Assembly: GCF_003144115.1 (NCBI RefSeq)
Contig: NW_020312016.1
Location: 72,777 to 136,776 of the forward strand
From: Tilletiopsis washingtonensis
Lineage: Eukaryota; Basidiomycota; Exobasidiomycetes; Entylomatales
DNA length: 64,000 nucleotides
Direction: 5' to 3'
This document shows, one piece after another, positions 1 through 12,700 of this stretch (its first letter is position 1; each line of letters begins with the position of its first letter). A program made the translations under genes and the position numbers. The notes beneath the pieces are model-generated. The model saw only the letters and a list, made by a program, of their open reading frames with translations, was not told the origin of the DNA and did not search any database.

Positions 1-133
1 TGCAGCCAATGCAGCGTCTCTCAGCTCGGCCTTCGCAAAGCGCTCCACTCTCGCCCCCCCTCCCCAAATCACTCTCATTCCACCTCTCTCACGCCTTCTC
101 CCTGCGCACACATCGAAGACTGGAAGAACTCAC

Positions 134-1038
134 CTCAATAGCAGCCCTGCCGGCGCGCTGCATGGCCTCATCTCGTCCCAGGCCGGGGCCAATCACGACT
201 GCATGCAGGCGCTCAAAGAGCGGCTTCATACGGCGCTGTAGTTGCTCCTCCGACCTGGATGTTGTTGCCCGAGCCGGAGGGCACGCGCCGAGGGGGGGCG
301 AGCAAGCGAGACGAGGCGAGCAGCGCAGGAGGGGAGAGGAGGGAAGGGCGAGGAAAAAAAGGCACGCAGGTTCGGTGCGGTGCGGCGCGGTGCAGATGAG
401 GATGAAAAGGGGCAAGCAAGCAAGGTCAGCCGCAGATGGGGGCGAACAACGATGCCCCCCCCCCCCTTCCTTAAGCGCGCAAGCGATCCCGAGCGTGCCG
501 ATCATCCGAGCGTGGCAATGCCGGCAGAGAAAAAAGAGAGGCAGCAAGGCACAGAGGCAGAGAGGCAGAGAGGCAGAGAGACCGGGCGACTTGGGAGGTT
601 GCGCATCCTCTCGCTCGCCCCGCTCTCTGTTCTCTGTCCTCTCTTCCACCTGCTCTGCCTTTGCCTCGCGATGCGTGTGCGCGTGAGGATACGGCCCGCC
701 AATCATTCTTCGCTCTCTCTCCTCCTCTCTGCTTGCTCTCCCTGCCCACGCCCGCACACACACAAAACAACTCACTGTTGTCCTCCGAGGCAGGTGTTGA
801 CGATACAATCAGGCGCATACGTCTTGATGACTGCGCCCGCATCAGGCGTGCATACGTTGTACGCCAGGTCTGCGCCGAGGCGCATGGCGGCGTATGCGGC
901 GAAGAAGGGCGCGCCGGTGTAGTCTGCACTGCCGCCGACGACGCCGATGCGCCCGGCCTGGCCCTTGTGGGCGGAGGGCGAGAGGGGAGGGATGAGCAGG
1001 GAGAGCTGAGACCATGACGAGGTGGAGGAGGAGGACAT
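134..1038 (-). CDS. ATP-dependent NAD(P)H-hydrate dehydratase, 5' part
   Basis: This enzyme repairs hydrated NAD(P)H (NADHX/NADPHX) using ATP. Two exons are visible on the minus strand, 1038-776 and 254-134, separated by a 521-base intron; the exons join in phase and the next exon lies beyond the left edge. The peptide carries two family signatures: [20 protein letters not shown] followed by RLGADLAY, and [15 protein letters not shown], which is the nucleotide-binding GPGLGR motif of the YjeF C-terminal/ribokinase-like fold. I chose the ATG at 1038 (MSSSST...). An in-frame ATG at 1074 would add [12 protein letters not shown], which could be a mitochondrial presequence. The intron contains short AG-rich repeats around 555-585. 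The family assignment is firm; the start is not. Confidence 0.88.
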
Positions 1039-1466
1039 GGTGCGATGTGTGAGGCAGAGGGAGCGCAGCAGCATTCAGGGCGTCGTGGGCGGCAAGGCGG
1101 CGGCGCGAGCGGCCACCGAGGCGCCACGGCACGGCAATGTGGAGGCCACGCGCGGCCGCGTGATGGCATCGGATGCGCAGCGCGCGGCGCGTGTGCTGGT
1201 GAGGCCAAAGCGTGGGAGCAACTGTGCGCTGCTGCTGGCAGCCGACGATGCCGCTCCGCCACGGCTGCCGTGCCGTCGGCGTGCCTTCCCGCTGCGCCGT
1301 GCGTGGCTCGCCGTGTGGCTGGCAGCGCGCTGCGAGGGTCTGGCGCGCGCGGTCTGTGCGCGCGCTGGCGGCCGCCTCTCCTCGCGCCGCGCTTCGAGCT
1401 TCGCGCTTCGCCATCTTCCTCTCAACACCACTCGCTCCCTCTCTCTCCGCGCCGGACGTGCAGCCC
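1039..1466. promoter_or_regulatory. Shared divergent promoter region, dehydratase/tricalbin
   Basis: About 430 bases separate two divergently transcribed genes, so both promoters should lie here. The stretch is CpG-rich with no obvious TATA box. I see no gene in it; reading frames that cross it are compositional. Confidence 0.4.
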
Positions 1467-4400
1467 ATGTCGGCCGTGCGCTCCAAAGACCACGCCTTGG
1501 CCGTGGCGCCTGCGCCTGCCGCTGCAGCTGCGTCTGCGTCTGCTGGCGTGCCGCAGCCCGACGGCCTCGGCGCCCTCTCCAAGGCCGATGCGCGCGACGC
1601 CGCCGCCCTCGGCGCGCGCCTGGCCGCAGACGAGGCCGACGGCGCACGCGTGATGCACTTCGACGAGGAGGCGACGCCGGAGCAAAAGGCAGCAGAGGCA
1701 CGCCGCCAGATGCAGCAGATCAGGCCGACGAAAGAGGAGAATGCCGCGCTGGGTGAGTGGCAGGCCGGCGCGCGCAGGAGCGCCAAGGAGGAGGGCGAGA
1801 GGAGGAGATTGCGTGCAACCGAGAGGGACAGAGGTGCGCTGTGAGGCGGGTTGCAGTACTGCGAAAGAGGCAGGCAACGTGGGCAGCACGAGGGGAGGGG
1901 GCTGCAGAAGCCTTGCTAGGCGCCGCGAGCCCGCACCGCGCGCGATGTTGCTCCTTCTATCGGGCGGCCATGGAGGGAGAGAGGGATGTTTCTGCACCGG
2001 ACATGTCTGAGAGAGGTAGTTGGCTCCTTCGAAAGCGGGGGCCACATCCTGCACCCTTGAGCCCACGCCTACTTCTGCGCCTGCCTTTTTTTGCTGCTAG
2101 CTTTTCGGCCGGCCTAGGGCTCCCTCGGTCTGCCGAGGCAACGTCTGGCAGCCTTGGCAGCTCCTGCCAGCTCGTCCCTTGAACGCAGCACAGCGCCGAT
2201 CGCCGACCTCGCCATCCTCGCTATCTGCCGTTGCTCTCGCGTCACCTATCGAGTATGGCGCCTTCTGACGCCCCTCCATCCTTGCCAGGCATGGCCTCGG
2301 ACATCCATGGCAAGCGTGTCGCCGCCACACTCACGTCGGCCGATGTGGACCGCATCTCGCGGCTCGAGGGCCAAGAGCCCAACTCGGGCAGGAAGGTCGG
2401 CGTGCCCACCTCTACCCTTCCCCCCGACGCCGTAGTGGGCCACACGGGACGCGCAAAGGAGCTGCTGCAGGGCCAGCCGGGCCTCACGACGGGCCAGGAA
2501 GAGACGCGCCCGCATGAAGAGACGGTGCTTGTGAGCAAGTATCTGGCGGATCAATGGTATGGTCGCTTCTACTGGGACGCTGCGATCCGTGAGTTTTGGA
2601 GGTGGAGAGAGGGCAAGCCACACAAGCCTTGCTCACGAGACGCACCTGCCAGTCATCTTTGCCGTGCTCTCCACCTACTTTGCCACGCGCTTCGGCGGCG
2701 GTCTCTTTTCCCTGCTCGTCATTGGCGCCGTCTGTTCGACGTACTACAACGCCTCGATGCGGCGCACGCGGCAGCGCGCGCGCGACGACATTGCGCGCGA
2801 GCTGGCGAAGAAGCACATGCTGACGGAAAACGAGACGGCGGGCTGGATCAATGAGTTCATGCGCCGCTTTTGGCTCATCTACGAGCCCGTGCTCAGCGCC
2901 ACCATCATCTCGACGGTCGATGCCATTCTCGTCGAGCAGTGTCCCAGCTTTCTCGACAGCATCCGCATGACGACGTTTACGCTCGGCACAAAGGCGCCCC
3001 TCATCGACTTTGTCAGGACGTTTCCGGCGACGGCAGGTGGGTGGAGGAAGCCGGCAGGCTCGCCTGAGCGGTCACAGCTGATCTCCCCCCCCCCCCCCCT
3101 TCCGGGCAGACGACGTGGTATGCATGGACTGGAAGATCAGCTTCACGCCCAACGACACGCAAGACCTCACGGTGCGGCAACTGGCACGCAAGGTCAACCC
3201 GAAGATCTGCCTCACGATCCGCGTGGGCAAGGGTTTCGTGGGCGCCGGCATCCCGATTCTCGTCGAGGACATCTCCTTCACCGCCCACGCACGCATCAAG
3301 ATGAAGCTCATCTCGACGTTTCCCCACGTGCAGACGGTGGATGTGAGCCTGATGAGCCCGCCGGTGATCGACTTTGTACTCAAGCCAGTCGGGTGAGTGC
3401 TTGCGAGCACATCAGACGCGGAGTGGGAGTGGGGGGCGGCGAGCGGTGCTGCTTGCTCGTGTCGGCGCCGAGGCGAGCCGCCAGTGTGCCGTGCTTACCC
3501 CCTCCACAGCGGCAACACCTTTGGCTTTGACATCTTTGCCGCGCTGCCCGGGCTCGAGGGCTTCGTCAAGGGCCAGGTCGACGCCAACCTCGGGCCGATG
3601 ATGTACAATCCGAACACGTTTACCATCAATCTCGAGGAGCTGCTCTCGGGCACGCCGCTGGACACGGCCTGCGGAGTGCTGCAGGTCACCATCTGGAACG
3701 CGCGCAACCTCAAGGCCGTCAAGCTCACCGGCGGCACGCCCGATCCGTACATTGCCCTCTCCATCGACGACAAGGGCACGCTGGCAAAGACCAAGTACAA
3801 GCGCAGCACGTCGAGTCCGCAGTTCAAAAGCACGCACTTTCTGCTCCTCAACTCGCTCAACGGCATGCTCACGTTTGGCGTCATGGACTTCAACGAGCAT
3901 CGGCCAGACTCGCGCATCGGACAGGCCGTGTTCGACGTCGCGGGCCTGGAGCATGAGCCGGAGCACGAGAACATCGCGCTGCCCGTGGTGCATGAGGGCA
4001 AGGATCGCGGCTCGCTGCAGACGTCGCTCTCCTTCTACCCCGTCCTCAAGCCGAGCGTGGGCGCCGACGGCAAGCCGGAGCCGCTGCCCGAGACACGCTC
4101 GGGCGTGGTGCGCCTCACGATCCACCAGGTCAAGGGCCTCGAGAAGCCCGCGGGCCTACTGCGCGACTCGAATCCAAAGGCGCGCATGCTGCTCAACGGC
4201 GTGCGCATCAAGGAGACGCGCGTCGTCAAGAAGACGCTCGATCCCATCTTTGAGGAGCACATGGAGTTCCTCGTCACGAACCGCGGCAAGGTGAGTTGCC
4301 GTGCAGTGACGTGCGGCGGCAGCGGGTGCAGTGCTGGTGTGGCGGGCAACACGCTGAGCCGAGCCCCCCCCCCTTCTGCCGCACAGGCCGTCGTGGGCGT

Positions 4401-7206
4401 GCAGGTCATCGACCACGATCGCACGTGCGGCTTTCTCTCCGTCAGGCTCAACGATCTGCTCGCGGCCAAGGAGCGCGGCCAGGACTGGTTCCCGTTGAGC
4501 AAGAGCAAGGAGGGCCGCGTGCGCATGTCGGCCGAGTGGAAGCCCGTGCTCATGAGCGGCTCCCTCAACGGCGGCTCGGGCTACACGCCCTCCATTGGCG
4601 TGCTCAAGTTCCACATGCACAAGGCCGTCGGCGTCAAGAATGTCGAGGCGGCCCTCGGCGGCAAGAGCGACCCGTACGTGTCGCTCAAGGTGCGCGGCGC
4701 TCAGGTCGACGGCTCGGTGGTGCAGAACAACAACCTCAATCCCGTGTGGGAGGAGATTCTCTATGCGCCCGTGCACTCCCTCAAGGACACGGTCGTCGTC
4801 GAGGTGATGGACTACCAGAACCAGGGGCGTGATCGCAGCATCGGCACCGTCGACGTGCCCGTCAAGGACCTGGCGGCCGAGGGCCGAGGCACGCGCGCCG
4901 TGCCGTACACGGGCACGGGCAAGAGTCGGCGGCATGCCAAGCTGGCGCTCGGCCGCGGCGCCTTCTACGGCGAGATTGAGTTTGACGTCGAGTTCCTGCC
5001 GGCCACGGCGCTCAACGGCGTCGAGTTCTCTGGCGCGGGCAACGAGGCGGCACGCAAGGCGGGCGACGGTGGCGGCGACGACGACGATGGAGGCGATCCG
5101 GATGCAGAGGCGGAGGATGAGGCGGAGCAGGAGCTCGAGAAGACGGCGCAGCAGATGAGCGCGCCGACGCTCGACGTGGGCGCCGGCGGCGGTGTGGAGC
5201 GCAAGCCGTCCGTGCAGCAGCAGGCCAACGGCGTCGACAGAAAGGCATCCCTCACCAGGCGACACGTCAAGAACAAGGCGAGCCTGGCAAGCATCGCCAG
5301 CGTCAAGACGGACGCGACGCATGCGGGCGACGGCGTGGACATGACGCGCGAGGAGGTGCTCGCCTGCCGTGAGTGCCCCCCCCCCCCCTCTCTGACCATC
5401 ATCAACGCCACCACAGCGTAGTGGCTGAATCCCTGCTGCAGAGTCTGGCATCATCGTCTTCAACATCCTCGGCGGCAACTATGCGCGGCGCAACTCGCGT
5501 CTCGAAGTGCTCTTCGACGACGCCTACTGGCCCGCGTACACGACGGAGGTGGCGCGCACGCAGAAGTGCACCGTCGACGAGGTGGGCGAGGCGGTGGTCA
5601 AGGAGCTCGACTGGAGCCGCATGTGGCTCAAGCTGCGCACCGGCTCGGGCAAGGGCGAGAACGACGTGTATGCCGAGTTTCAGGCAAACACAAAGGATGT
5701 CCTGGAGCGCTGCCTCGACCGCCCCGCCACGTTTACCCTCGCGAGCGAGGCGCACGGCGCCGCGCAGTCCACAGTGGAGCTCGTATGCAAGGTGGGCAAG
5801 GGCCGCATCGAGCGTTGCAGATGCCTGCAGCAGCTGACTCCCTGTTGCCCTCCAAGTACATTCCCTGCGACGTGCATCTCGAGCCCGTCGAGAGCGTCAA
5901 CAACACGGGCTTCCTGCGCGTCGAGCTCGTGCATGCGCGCAACCTGCGTGCGGCCGACCGCGGCGGCAAGAGCGATCCATACGTCAAGCTGCTGCTGGAT
6001 GGCGAGCAGAAGCTCAAGAGCAAGACGGTGAGTTGCGAGGACACGTGCGGATATGTGATGCCTTGAGCGTGGAGATTGGCGGAGGCAGATGCGCGGAGTG
6101 AAGGACCATTGCTCACCCCCTCCCCCGCCCTTCTCGCGCGCTCCCCCACCGCAGGTCAAGAAGACGGTGAACCCTGATTTCCACGAAGTGCTCGGCGAAG
6201 TTGAAGTCGTGCGTGCTGTCTCCTTTCTCCTCCCTTTTTCACATCTGCTCAGCCCCCTTCCCTCAGCCCTCGCGCGTGAAGGCCAACATGGTGCTGGAGG
6301 TGTTCGACTGGGACAGTGTGGGCGTCGACGACAAGCTAGGCCAAGCGGTGCTCGATCTCGCCGATCTCGAGCCGTTTGAAAGCACGGAAAAGACACTGCG
6401 CGTGACGGGCAAGGGGGCGAGCGAGAATGGCACGCTCTCCGTCAAGCTCGTCTTCCGGCCCGAGTTTATCGCGACGAGAGGCCGCAAGGGTGAGTGCTGA
6501 GCAAGTGCAAGGGAGCGTCGATGACTGAGCCCCGCTTTCACTTGCACACACCATGCCCGCAGGCACGTCGCTGGGCCTCGGACGCACCTTCACCGCCGTC
6601 GGAGGAGCGGTGGGCGGCGGCGTCATGGGTGTAGGCCGCGTTGGAGTTGGTGAGTCCCCCCCCTCTTTCTCTGCGTGCGTCTTCCGGGCTGACACTTTTG
6701 TGGGCACCTCCAGGCGTGGGCCGCGTGGGAGTGCACGGCGTGCAGGGCGTGGGCAAGGTGGGCGTGCACGGCGTCAAGGCCGTCGGCTCGGGCGCGGGGA
6801 GCGTGGGCAAGGGCGCCTTTGGCCTCGTGACGGGCCGCGGGCATCGCAAGGCGAGCAGCAGTGGGCTGCCGGCCGTCGAGGATGAAGCGCTTGCGCTCGA
6901 GGGGTATCCGGCCGTGCCGCCGCTGCCCGAAGGTGTGGCGCCGGCGGCATACAGCTCCGAGCTCGCCGCCGCGGCCAACGCCAACAACATCATGGCCATG
7001 GGAGGCGCAGAGGTGACGGCGGACACGCAGTCGATCATGAGCAGCGCCACGGGCACGCCGGTGAGTGCAGGGTCCTGCCACTTGGCACGGGCCACAGCAG
7101 AGGAGAGAGAAAGTGGGCTGACCCGACTCGCACAATGCGCACACACACACAGAGCAAGCGACGCTCGCGCATTCACAATCCCTTCAAGAGCCGGCACAAG
7201 GAGTGA
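1467..7206 (+). CDS. Tricalbin (extended synaptotagmin), SMP and C2 domains
   Basis: Tethers cortical ER to the plasma membrane and moves lipid. Thirteen exons keep phase throughout: 1467-1752, 2289-2588, 2653-3036, 3110-3392, 3510-4290, 4387-5368, 5442-5791, 5857-6027, 6155-6208, 6267-6489, 6563-6649, 6714-7060, 7153-7206; 1,433 residues. Order: acidic N-terminus with an ATPEQKAAEARRQ segment seen in basidiomycete tricalbins; hydrophobic hairpin near 196-225; SMP domain about 256-470 (ETAGWINEFMRRFW); C2 domains starting near 475, 616, 747 and 1132 (the last with GKSDPYVKLLLDGE). The C-terminus has an odd glycine/valine repeat (GVGRVGVHGVQGVGKVGVHG) and a basic tail. Exon 1 is joined over a 536-base intron because phase and the acceptor TTGCCAG at 2288 fit exactly. 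Introns before exons 4 and 7 contain runs of C. The ends are slightly less certain than the middle. Confidence 0.93.
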
Positions 7207-8783
7207 AGGCAGCGCGGCTTGAGCACGGCACACACACAACAGCTCTCTCTCGCTTGCCCATGCGGGTTCCTTCTCTTGTCCGCCCCTCTCGATACCCCAC
7301 CCGATGCCCATAGCCCGCGCGCTTCCAAGCTGTCACGGGCGCCACGGACAGCGGCTGTGGGGGCAGCGGCTGCCTTTGTGCGGCCGTTTGCGGCCGTGTT
7401 TGTCGCTCCACCTTGCACGTTGTTGTTGTGTTGCGCACTCAAACGACGTAATCAACGGTATGCTGTACTGAACATTGAGGCCCTGCGCCACTCAGATGCG
7501 CCGTGAGCGGGCGCGCGCGGCTCTCGCTTTGCCGCTCGTCGGAGCTGTCGCACGTGCCATGGAGCTCACAGTGGCGTTCCACGACGATGGCCTGTTGTCT
7601 GATCTGCGTGGCTTCCATACACTGCTGCTTCACAATGCAGTACCACCTGAAAGTTGAGTTCTGATCGGGCCCCCAGCGGGTCTAGGCATGCAGAGCAGGC
7701 GTGGGCGTGGCGCGCAATCCGAGCAGGTTGCGCAGGCCGCGGATGAGAGAGGGAGCCAAGGTGCTGGCGCTGCAGCCTTTGCAGGCCCAGTCGAGTGCCC
7801 TGGTGCAAGCTCGCCTTTTGCTGGCACACCGCTCTGCGCCAGCGTGTGGGCCTGGCTTGGCCCTGAGATTGACGACGGCAAGCCTCTCGAGACGGGTGCT
7901 GCTGCGAAGGGAGATCCCGAGCAGTCAGGCAACTCGCGACTTTAGAGCGGCCAGAGGGGGCGCTGCTGCAGCGGCAAGCGCTTGCTGCATCCTGCCGTTT
8001 GCATCTGCGCCTGGATTTTATGACGCGTGCAAGAGGCGAGCAGACCAGCCGGGGAAAGGGCAAGGAGCGAGACGCCACCCGCACCGCACCGCACGCCGGG
8101 AGCAAGCCACGTTTGCTCTTCGCTCTCTCTCTCGCTGCAGATTTCTCACGCCACGGCGCCGCGCGCGCCGCATCTGCGAAGGCGCAGCCCGCAAGCAGCA
8201 GGTCCCTTTGCAAGCGTCGGCCAAGCGAGCGCGAGGCGAGAGGAGCAGCTCGCTGCTGCGTCTGCTGCTGCGTCTGCTGCTGCTGCTGCTGCTGCTGCTG
8301 CACGTCGCTGCGTGCTGACGCGCCATGCATGGGCCGTGCCATGCCTGCCTCGCCACATGACTTGAGGCAGAAGTGCCGCGAGCCGCCCGCGTCGCAGCTG
8401 CAAAGCGCAGCTTGGAGGCGGAGGCACGATGCCAGGCAGAAGCGGGCCTTCGCTTGCGGCGCTTGCTTGGCGCGGCGCGGCGCGCGTCAGAGGTTGCGAG
8501 GCGTGAGGCGAGTCTTCGGTGCCGGCCTCCACCGATCAAGGCGCTCGGCCTGCGGCTGCTGCGGGTGCCAGATGCGCGCCATGAGATTGGGCGCGCGCCA
8601 AAGCGGCGCGCCGCGCACGCGCCGCACGGTCAGCATCCACCTTTCTCAGGGTCGGCCGTGCCTGAGCTGAGCCTCGCCTCCGCTCTGCGCTCTTGATCTG
8701 TGCGCGGCGCATCCACGACGCTTCTCTCTCCACCCTCACATCCACCCTCACCCCCAGCCCCCACCCCCTCTCCTTGCCCAGCC
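7207..8783. other. Intergenic region without a recognisable gene
   Basis: About 1.58 kb between the tricalbin stop and the next start codon. Open frames on both strands encode only low-complexity Arg/Ala/Gln-rich peptides with no family signature. It contains a CTG repeat at 8252-8302, and the last 80 bases before 8784 are pyrimidine-rich, as expected for a fungal promoter and leader. Confidence 0.6.
8252..8302. repeat. CTG trinucleotide microsatellite
   Basis: Interrupted (CTG)n with CGT interruptions, ending in about eight uninterrupted CTG units. It lies outside any supported gene. Confidence 0.9.
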
Positions 8784-9712
8784 ATGCCCACGCTCAACGT
8801 CAAATGCGGGCCCATGCTGCGCTACGACACGTGCGTGGCGGGAGTGTGGCTCGGCTATGCGCTGTTAGTGCTCGAGGATGCCACCTCGCAAGTCTCCGAC
8901 GCCGCGCCGCCCACGCTGCAGTTCCTCGCGCGTCCCAGCCGCGGGCCGTACGACCAGGGTGGTCCCGCCGCGGTGCGCGCGGGCGAGAATGCGCAGGCGA
9001 GCAGCAAGGGCGTGCGCATCCACACGCATCAGGGTGCAAAGGGAGCATTCAGCTTTTGGCGCTTCAAGATCGAGGTGCACCAGCAGGACGTCGAACTGGC
9101 AGTGACGTACAGCATCGACGGCACCGCACATCCAAACACGGACAGTCCCGCCGCAGAGGGCGGCAGCCACACGTTTTAGTGAGTTGGTAGAGGATGGGTT
9201 ACAAGGATGGGCAGAGACGCAGCAGCGAGGTAAGCGCAGGAGCGAGGACATGGAAGAGTGCGAGAAGGTGGGCAGGAGTGCCCGAGGGCCACCAAAGACT
9301 GGCTTGCAGAAAGCATGGCATGAGCGCGCCACGAGCAAAGAGAGCGGACAGAGCCGCCCAGGAGAGAGGGGGGGGGGCAGGCCAGAGTCTCGTATGAGGC
9401 GGGCTTGAGGGCGGAGAGTCGCAAGGAGAGAATGGCAGGGGGTGCGCGAGGTGGCGAGAAAGGAGGAGTCGAGTAGGACGGGGGCATGAAGAGAGTAATG
9501 CCAAGGGGCCAAGAAAAAACCACGCACAGAACACGCAAGAGGGGGGGGCGGGGGCGGACGAGAAGCGGGGGACAAAGCAAAGCGGGCCGCGTTTCTGTTG
9601 AAAGTCCTCTTGGCACCCCAGCGTTGGCGCGGCATTGCTTCGTGGCGCGCGCACTCGGCGCTGCCCCAGGTTTCGCCAAGGCGGTAGAGCAGGCTGCGCC
9701 GAGCGCCCGCCG

Positions 9713-9751
<39 letters not shown>

Positions 9752-12700
9752 GAGCAAGGAGGGCGAGAGTCTCGCATCATTCGCAGTAGGCGACTGAGAG
9801 TACCAAGCGTAACAGCTTGGGTCTGAATGCCTTTGGCGTCGGGGGGTGAAGGAAGTGAGGCATTTCTTGCCGGCCCGCCTTGCTCTCTGCTGCCCCAATC
9901 GCTCGCCCGACAAGGAGGGGGGGGGGGGCAAAGCTTGGAGCGAGAGCCCAACTGTGGCTCTGAGCTGGCCCGCACGCGGCCTTGCCTCTAGCTTCGCTTT
10001 GGCTGTGGGGAACGAGAAACACTTGTTTGCACTTGCTCCGTCGAGAGAGAGGGAGAGGAACCAAGAGCTGCCGACCCAGGAGGAGGGGGTAAAGCGAGGG
10101 TGGTGACCATGTTTGTGCGCCGCTGCGATGCGCCTACTCTCTCTGGCGAGAGGAACCTGGGCGCGGCTCTCCCCCCCTTGCGGCTTTCCGCCACTTGTGC
10201 GGCGCCTGTGTGAGGAGCGGGGCCAGAGAATGCTAGGTGACACACTCGAGCACGACGGAGCGCCTTTGGGCAATGGGGCGGCGGCGGCTCGCAAACCTTT
10301 GTGTCCCTCTCCCTTACACCCACTAACCCCCCCCCCCCCCTTGCCGCCCAGCGTGCCGGCCAAGACGCAGAACTTCCGTTGGGCCGGTCACTCGTGCAAC
10401 GGCTTCTCGTCGTCGGAAGACCCCACTGCCTGGGCGCCCCCGAACTGCCCGGATCCGGCGCCCATCAATGGCGCCAACCCGCTGTGGGACGACTTGCTCA
10501 ATAACCACCACGCCAAGAATGTCTTCCATGCCCTCGTGGGCGGCGGCGACCAGAGTGAGTAGGCAAAACGTGCGCTGGAGAAAGGGAGATGCGTGGCCGT
10601 GCGGGTGGAGTAGACAAGGGTCAAGGATGGCGCGCGACGTGCGGTGGAGCAGCGAGGCATGACGCATGCCGTGCGGTGGAGCACGAAGGGCGAAGTGCGC
10701 CGTGCGATAGGAGCAGCGAAGGGCCTAAGCGCGGCAGCTGCGACAAGCGCACCGCTGANNNNNNNNNNNNNNNCTGCAGTGTACGCGGACAAGCTGATGA
10801 ACGAGCCCGAGATGAAGCTGTGGCACGACGAGCAGGACAAGAAGAAGCGCATGGAGATTCCCCTCACGCCCGAGATTGAAGAGTGTCTTGAGCGCTTCTA
10901 CTTTAACGCCTACTGCAACGTGCGTAGCCAAGCGTCAAGCGTGAAGCGTGATCAGGCAAGGAGCTGACGGGTGTCTTTTTTCTGCGGGCAGTGGTTCGGC
11001 GCAGGCACGTTCTCCAAGGTCATTGCGCAGATCCCGATGGTCAAGTGAGTGGAGCATGAGCGTCACACCCTGGCAAGCCGCTGAACGCCCTCCCTCCCCC
11101 GCAGCATGCTCGACGAGTGAGGCCCGCCTGACTCTGCCCGTCCTGGGGGCGCCACGCTAACGTCCACGCAGCCACGACCTGATCGACGGCTTCGGCACCT
11201 ACCCGTGCGTGTGTCGTGCGCCTCCACGCTTCATGCATGCTGACCTTGCTGCGCGCCAGCGACGACCTGATGATGTCGCCCATCTTCAACGCCGTCGGCC
11301 GCAAGGGCTTCTTCTACTACTATCTCTTCCAGCAGTTCATCAACCCGCTCGGCTGCGACGGCCTCGACGAGGCGCAGCACCCGCTCAAGAGCGTCCTCAT
11401 CGGCGCGCCCGCCACGTACGTGCAGATCCCGCACCACTCCTTCATGGTGTACCTCGGCCCCAAGCAGTACATCGTGCTCGTCGACTGCCGTGCCGAGCGC
11501 AAGATTGCGCAGATCTGCACCGAACAGAGTTACGATCGTATATTCAAGGCGATCAGAGCACTGCCCGACGGCGTCGAGCACCTCACGATCCTCCTCGGCG
11601 TGCCGCTGGCATGTAAGTAGCCTCGAGAGCGCAGCGAGACGACGGCAAGGACGACGCTCGGCGACAGCAAGGCCAGTGGACGTGTTTGCTGACCCACATT
11701 GCCCCCACAAAGACCCCCGCATGGTCTTCCTCGAACGCACCCTCTCGTCCAAGTTCAACCCGCTCGTGCTGCTTGCGAAATCCACAGCAAAAGGATTCGT
11801 TAACCGATTTAACGGAGAGGGTGACTGGCTCGTACTCGCTGCCTTCTTTCGCTTGCTGACTGTCCTCTCCTCGCTCTCGCAGTCGAGCTCCTCGGTAAGC
11901 TCGAATTTCGTCAAATTTTGTCTACGCAGCGCTGATGTGTCTCTTACAGACGACCTTGGAGACCACTGGACGGCGCAGCCGCACAAGAAGGAGCGCAACT
12001 GGCTCGTCGAGCGTGTCCAGGAACTTAGCTTGGAGAAGCGCATCCGCATGACGTACCTGTCGGGCGATGTCCATGCGTGAGTGCTCCAGATTGGAGCAGA
12101 GTCGGGCGCAGATGTTCCTGACACCTTCTGGCTTGCTCTGGCAGTTGCGGCGTCGGCGTGTTCTACGGCTACCACGCCCATTCGCCTGCGCATGATCCGA
12201 AGTACGCCCTGGCCATCATCTCGAGCGCAATCGGTGCGTCACTCTCGATCTTACGTTCGGAGTGATCCTTGCTTGCGTGCTGACATCCTCTCAGTGAACG
12301 CACCGCCTCCGCCGCCCGTCATCAGCATGCTCAACAAGCTCGCAACGAAGACGCACCGCAGTCTCTTCTACTGCGGAACGAAGGAGAGCATGGTGCCCCT
12401 CTTCGAGGAGGGCCTCGACGGCAAGAAGCAGAATGACTCGGCCATCATGGGTGCGCGCAACTACTGCATCTGCGACTACGACGAGAGGAGCGGCGCCCTC
12501 CAGTTTGATCTTCGCGTGGAGAAGGAGAAGGGCCTCGCTGCGCAGGGAACGAAGAGTTACAAGGTGACCACTCCTCGTCCGGAGTTTGATGTGCCCAAGG
12601 AGGTGAGTTTTGACGAGGCGCAGAGCGGAGAAGAGAGAGAGCGGAGCTGACGACGCATCGCAGCATCATCATCTGCTCCACACCAAGGAGTGGGGCAAGT

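Noticed and set aside
1467-1752. A separate small gene upstream of tricalbin
   Set aside because: Its donor at 1753 joins in phase to the acceptor at 2288, and the ATPEQKAAEARRQ segment resembles tricalbin N-termini, so it is exon 1.
7566-8342. 258-codon minus-strand frame in the gap after tricalbin
   Set aside because: Low-complexity peptide driven by the CTG repeat and GC bias; no family, no splice support.
8784-9179. A stand-alone 131-residue gene ending in TAG at 9179
   Set aside because: The stop overlaps a GTGAGT donor, and splicing to 10352 gives TFYVPAKTQNFRWAGHS, a continuous PhoD-like N-terminus.
9714-9750. G run as a telomere or centromere repeat
   Set aside because: A plain homopolymer inside an intron with no TTAGGG-like unit.
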